DNA from: Streptosporangiaceae bacterium | GTDB lineage: Bacteria; Actinomycetota; Actinomycetes; Streptosporangiales; Streptosporangiaceae | Assembly: GCA_030045175.1 (NCBI GenBank) | Contig: JASIBM010000623.1 | Location: 1 to 7,849 of the forward strand | Direction of reading: 5' to 3' | Length of the DNA stretch: 7,849 nucleotides | Part shown: piece by piece, positions 5,916-7,849 of the stretch | Layout of the letters: each line of letters begins with the position of its first letter | How positions within the stretch are numbered: the stretch's first letter is position 1 | Translations under genes and position numbers: made by a program | The notes under the pieces: model-generated | What the model was told of the DNA's origin: nothing | Databases searched by the model: none | The model's input: the letters and a program-made list of their open reading frames with translations, nothing else

Positions 5916-6617
5916 CTACAGCAACTGGTCGCGGACCTGGCCGTACATGTACGCGCCGAGCCAGCGGCCAATCTCGTCGAAGAACCGGCGCCGCGCGTCC
6001 GCCATATCGGGGGCGGCCACGCCGGCCCGGTCCTCGCCGACCTCCAGCCAGGTCACGTGCTGGCCGAGCCTGATGTCAGGCTGGCCGTCGCTGGCCACCG
6101 AGATCACCAGTACCGGGCAGTCGATATCCAGGCGCGCGCGCCGCGCGCGCCCGAAATCCGGATCGGACAAGATCAGCGCGTCCACCGGGCGCACGGCGCG
6201 GCGGGCGTCGCACCACTGCGCGGCGATCCGCGCCGCTTGCCCCTCGGCGGACAAGATCATGGCATCGATCCCCCCTGCCTCCCGCAGGTAACGTCGCGCG
6301 GCGTCCATGGCCATGAGGCCGGGCCGCGCCAAGCGGGGGGTCCTGGACCATCGGGGATTCGGGGGTCCAGGGGCGATCGGCTCCTGCGGGTCGGTCACGT
6401 AAAAGTGGAAGCCCCGCTCGTTGTACCAGCGGGCCAGGTCGGCCGGCGCGAATGAGCCGCGAAGATCGTGCAGGTGCAAGACCGCGCGGCGGGTAGGCCG
6501 GGCGGACTGGTGCAGGAACAGCCGGCTGGCCACCTCGCGGCTGGCCACCTCGCCGACCCGCGGGAGGGCGACGGTATCGTATTCGCTTGCCCCGTCGCGG
6601 GTGGTGATGAGGCCCAT
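5916..6617 (-). CDS. Degenerate alpha/beta-hydrolase-like protein, probable pseudoenzyme
   Basis: 233 residues. The N-terminal half follows serine hydrolases of the lysophospholipase/monoacylglycerol-lipase type: RRAVLHLHDLRGSF at the oxyanion strand, then LARWYNERGFHFYVTDPQ. The nucleophile elbow, normally G-x-S-x-G (often GHSTGG), reads MILSAEGQ: S123 is kept but both flanking glycines are lost. Near the C-terminus, where a catalytic His is expected before a final helix, the sequence is VGEDRAGVAAPDM with no histidine. The lid region is missing and the protein is shorter than the roughly 280-320 residues usual for the family. Residues about 81-99 (PGPPNPRW and following) come from a G-rich inverted repeat, and EVASR is doubled by a 15-bp duplication. 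The start is ATG 6617 with AAGGGGGA 8 bases upstream. The reading frame is intact. It is best read as an inactive or decaying relative; hydrolase activity should not be assumed. Confidence 0.7.
   Translation of the reverse strand: MGLITTRDGASEYDTVALPRVGEVASREVASRLFLHQSARPTRRAVLHLHDLRGSFAPADLARWYNERGFHFYVTDPQEPIAPGPPNPRWSRTPRLARPGLMAMDAARRYLREAGGIDAMILSAEGQAARIAAQWCDARRAVRPVDALILSDPDFGRARRARLDIDCPVLVISVASDGQPDIRLGQHVTWLEVGEDRAGVAAPDMADARRRFFDEIGRWLGAYMYGQVRDQLL
6131..6151. repeat. Perfect alternating CG palindrome
   Basis: GGCGCGCGCG (6131-6140), one base, and CGCGCGCGCC (6142-6151) form an almost continuous CG alternation with 10-bp perfect arms. It lies inside the degenerate hydrolase gene and encodes an Arg/Ala run. 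Such tracts can form Z-DNA or cruciforms. Confidence 0.7.
6342..6371. repeat. 8-bp inverted repeat within a G-rich insertion
   Basis: CCTGGACC (6342-6349) and GGTCCAGG (6364-6371) are perfect inverted arms around 14 bases containing G-tracts. The block, about 6331-6376, is in frame in the degenerate hydrolase and resembles the G-rich repeats at 642-684 and 4657-4770. Confidence 0.65.
6523..6552. repeat. Perfect 15-bp tandem duplication
   Basis: CGGCTGGCCACCTCG occurs at 6523-6537 and again at 6538-6552. On the coding (minus) strand it duplicates five residues (EVASR) near the N-terminus of the degenerate hydrolase. Confidence 0.85.
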
Positions 6618-6702
6618 TGACTCGGTCCCCCTTTTTGTCCCCGTGTCACTGGCGCCATGCCGCCAGCATTGCGTGCGGCCGGCACCGCGCCGTCACCCTC
6701 TC

Positions 6703-6772
6703 ATTAGTGTTGCATTACAAAAGGCCGGCCACCCGTTAAACACGCTGAGCGATTACGATTAGCGTTGCGTTA
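6703..6772. promoter_or_regulatory. AT-rich region with paired operator-like repeats
   Basis: ATTAGTGTTGCATTA (6703-6717) and ATTAGCGTTGCGTTA (6758-6772) agree at 13 of 15 positions and lie exactly 55 bp apart. The right copy is an imperfect palindrome (TTAGCG-TTG-CGTTAA). The region is far more AT-rich than the rest and lies 86-155 bases upstream of the minus-strand gene at 6617, so it is likely its promoter/operator zone. I cannot assign -35 and -10 boxes or a regulator family with confidence. Confidence 0.45.
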
Positions 6773-6870
6773 ATATAAAATGGCTAATAAGCAATTGTCG
6801 CGATGTGACCGCAGTGCTGGCCGCTGGCCTTCATGTGCAAAGAGACCGGGTATGACGCGCCGGGCTCGCC

Positions 6871-6930
6871 GTGGCGCAAGGGCGCTAACCGCAGCGCAAA
6901 GGCGCTCGCCGTGGCGTGAAGGCGAAGGCC
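6871..6930. repeat. Three tandem imperfect 20-bp repeats
   Basis: Units 6871-6890, 6891-6910 and 6911-6930 share the pattern GyrGCGyrArGGCG with 13-15 of 20 bases equal between pairs. A partial fourth copy may precede at 6851-6870. The last unit runs into the hairpin at 6925-6957. Confidence 0.55.
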
Positions 6931-6957
6931 CCTCCATGTATGAGATGGAGGGGCCTT
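6925..6957 (-). terminator. Perfect 13-bp hairpin, probable terminator
   Basis: AAGGCCCCTCCAT (6925-6937) and ATGGAGGGGCCTT (6945-6957) pair perfectly around a 7-base loop. There is no clear T-run on either side, which is common for actinobacterial terminators. It follows the structured RNA candidate on the minus strand by about 47 bases, so it may end that RNA or act as an attenuator. The strand is inferred from that context. Confidence 0.6.
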
Positions 6958-7003
6958 GCTCGGGCCCGGCGCGCTCACGAGCCGATGTCTCGGCCGCCCA
7001 TAT

Positions 7004-7130
7004 GGCACCTGGCTAGCCACCGGAACACCGGTTACCCGCCAAAGGTCGCCAGTCTCCCGGCGCCTCTGGCGTTCCCTGGGTTGCCCTGGGGATGGCCCGT
7101 CTTCGGTGGTGAAAGCAGTTCTACTGCCTT
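7004..7130 (-). ncRNA. Candidate structured leader RNA / riboswitch
   Basis: This stretch has no convincing gene but several stems in series: AAGGCAGT/ACTGCTTT (7130-7112, minus; its G-U pair works only on the minus strand), CGCCAG/CTGGCG (7071-7066 and 7052-7047), and ACCGG/CCGGT (7032-7028 and 7023-7019). A further small stem, GCCGA/TCGGC, lies at 6981-6994. On the minus strand it reads in order CACCACCGAAGACGGG, GGGCAACCCAGGGAACG, GGCGGGTAACCGG, CCGGTGGCTAGCCAGGTGCC, and then a terminator-like hairpin. The order of CCGAA, a GGnAACC block, a hairpin, and GGCTAGCC near the 3' end recalls the ydaO/c-di-AMP riboswitch, but several conserved positions do not match my memory of it. No cell-wall hydrolase gene, the usual partner in actinobacteria, follows. 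The presence of a structured RNA is moderately supported; the class is a guess. Confidence 0.42.
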
Positions 7131-7180
7131 CCGAGCCGTTCGCACAAGGCGCTTGGGCAAGTAATTGCAAGATTCTTTAG

Positions 7181-7254
7181 CTATCCACAGGATGTCCGGT
7201 GCTTATCCACCGCAGACGGGAGCGCAGCGCGTGTTGTCCACACGCCCGTCCACA
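7181..7254 (+). promoter_or_regulatory. Cluster of four DnaA-box-like sites
   Basis: All face the same way: CTATCCACA (7181-7189), TTATCCACC (7203-7211), TTGTCCACA (7234-7242, a perfect actinobacterial box) and CCGTCCACA (7246-7254). TCCACAGGAT also occurs twice (7184-7193, 7249-7258). dnaA, dnaN and other oriC neighbours are not in the window, so this is probably not the chromosome origin; it might be a DnaA-titrating or DnaA-regulated site upstream of the structured RNA. Confidence 0.5.
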
Positions 7255-7284
7255 GGATCATCACATTGTCAGCGCGGTCGCCGC

Positions 7285-7849
7285 TTACTCGCTTCCGGCG
7301 AGCTTGAGTAGTTCGTCGAGTACGTCGCCGAACTTGGCCGCCTCTATCGTGAGGTGGCCCTCGCCCGGGAGCAGGTGCAGGCGTGCGCCCGGAATCAGCC
7401 GTGCCAGCCTGCGGCCGTGCTCCATCGGCACCATGTTGTCGTCGTCGCCCTGCCAGATCGAGACGGGAACGTCGACCGCGCCGAGGCTGACGCCCCAGTC
7501 CGTGACGAACGCCAGGTCGTCGTCGCGCCATCCGGCGATTCCCGTGCGCACCGCCGCCCGGAACGCCGCAGCCAGGTAGCCGGCATAGTCCCCGGCAAGC
7601 ACCCGCCTGTCGGCGGCCGAGGCGAGCCGGCCGAGCGCCCTGGTGACCTCGCCCGCCGTGACCACGGCGAGGTCGGCCGCGGGGTCGCCCAAGAACGCGG
7701 TGAGCGGTCCCTCTCCCGCGATCGCGGCGCTGAACTCCATGACGTTCTCCTCCGCCATGCCCGTCAGCCAGTCAGGTCCCTCGCGCGGCGCGACGCCGGC
7801 CAGCGTGGCCGCCGCGAGGCACCGCCCGGGCAGCAGCGCCGCGCACGCG
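7285..7849 (-). CDS. Alpha/beta hydrolase, C-terminal part (N-terminus off the right edge)
   Basis: Serine-hydrolase-fold protein; 187 residues and the TAA stop are present and the frame stays open to the window edge. The first visible residues, ACAALLPGRCLAAATLAGVAP, are what normally follows the nucleophile elbow in this family, so the catalytic Ser should lie just outside. A helical lid region follows (about 7550-7780). Then comes the acid-bearing loop VSIWQGDDDNMVP and the histidine motif LLPGEGHLT before the final helix, so the acid and base of the triad are intact. The substrate is unknown. Unlike the hydrolase-like gene at 5916-6617, this one looks functional. It is followed by the 667-base stretch that holds the DnaA-box cluster and the structured RNA. 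Confidence 0.88.
   Translation of the reverse strand, partial: ACAALLPGRCLAAATLAGVAPREGPDWLTGMAEENVMEFSAAIAGEGPLTAFLGDPAADLAVVTAGEVTRALGRLASAADRRVLAGDYAGYLAAAFRAAVRTGIAGWRDDDLAFVTDWGVSLGAVDVPVSIWQGDDDNMVPMEHGRRLARLIPGARLHLLPGEGHLTIEAAKFGDVLDELLKLAGSE

Noticed and set aside
6871..6930. CRISPR array
   Set aside because: The 20-bp units are directly adjacent and degenerate, with no spacers, and no cas gene is present.
6784..7170. Minus-strand 128-residue open frame across the gene-free stretch
   Set aside because: It runs through the hairpin series and the tandem repeats, has no recognisable domain and no ribosome site, and its composition fits translated structured RNA rather than protein.
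7181..7254. Chromosomal origin of replication (oriC)
   Set aside because: Only four DnaA-like boxes are present, and dnaA, dnaN, rpmH or gyrB are not seen nearby.
6618..7284. tRNA, tmRNA, RNase P RNA or signal-recognition RNA in the gene-free stretch
   Set aside because: No cloverleaf or T-loop, no RNase P or SRP core motifs could be found by eye on either strand.

Overview
This is a GC-rich window with codon use and gene families of a high-GC actinobacterium. The main signs are a SigK/RskA pair, a zinc-ribbon coiled-coil protein next to a histidine phosphatase of the RNase H/acid-phosphatase type, GTG starts, and a TTGTCCACA-type DnaA box. A genus cannot be named from the sequence. No transposase, integrase, CRISPR array, tRNA or rRNA was seen.

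Left part (1-2896, all minus strand, read from right to left): an ECF sigma factor of the SigK group overlaps by one base its RskA-type membrane anti-sigma factor. After 67 bases come a zinc-ribbon coiled-coil protein and, overlapping it as GTGA, a histidine phosphatase cut by the left edge.

Centre (2897-4598): a short divergent region carries two promoter-like elements of the same design, CAAKCC-N16-CGAATR, one facing each way. Each is followed 6-7 bases later by a GTG codon, so both sigK and a membrane-anchored molybdopterin oxidoreductase look SigK-driven and leaderless. This makes a compact unit of sigma factor, anti-sigma factor and exported Mo enzyme. The two cysteines linked to redox sensing in the mycobacterial SigK are kept with the same spacing.

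Right-centre (4599-6617): a HAD-family hydrolase (+) has an odd N-terminus made of G/C-rich repeats. It converges on a small exported 'secreted repeat' protein (-). Next to that is a shortened, probably inactive alpha/beta-hydrolase-like protein (-).

Right part (6618-7284): 667 bases without a convincing gene, but full of structure. It holds paired operator-like repeats in an AT-rich patch, three 20-bp tandem repeats, a 13-bp perfect hairpin, a string of hairpins that looks like a minus-strand structured leader RNA (possibly related to the ydaO/c-di-AMP class), and four same-facing DnaA-box-like sites. The window ends inside an alpha/beta hydrolase (-) whose N-terminus lies off the right edge.

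The parts most worth a second look are the mirrored SigK promoters, the structured RNA with its DnaA-box cluster, and a G-rich repeat family that has entered several reading frames and, in two genes, encodes an FWG-type N-terminal extension.
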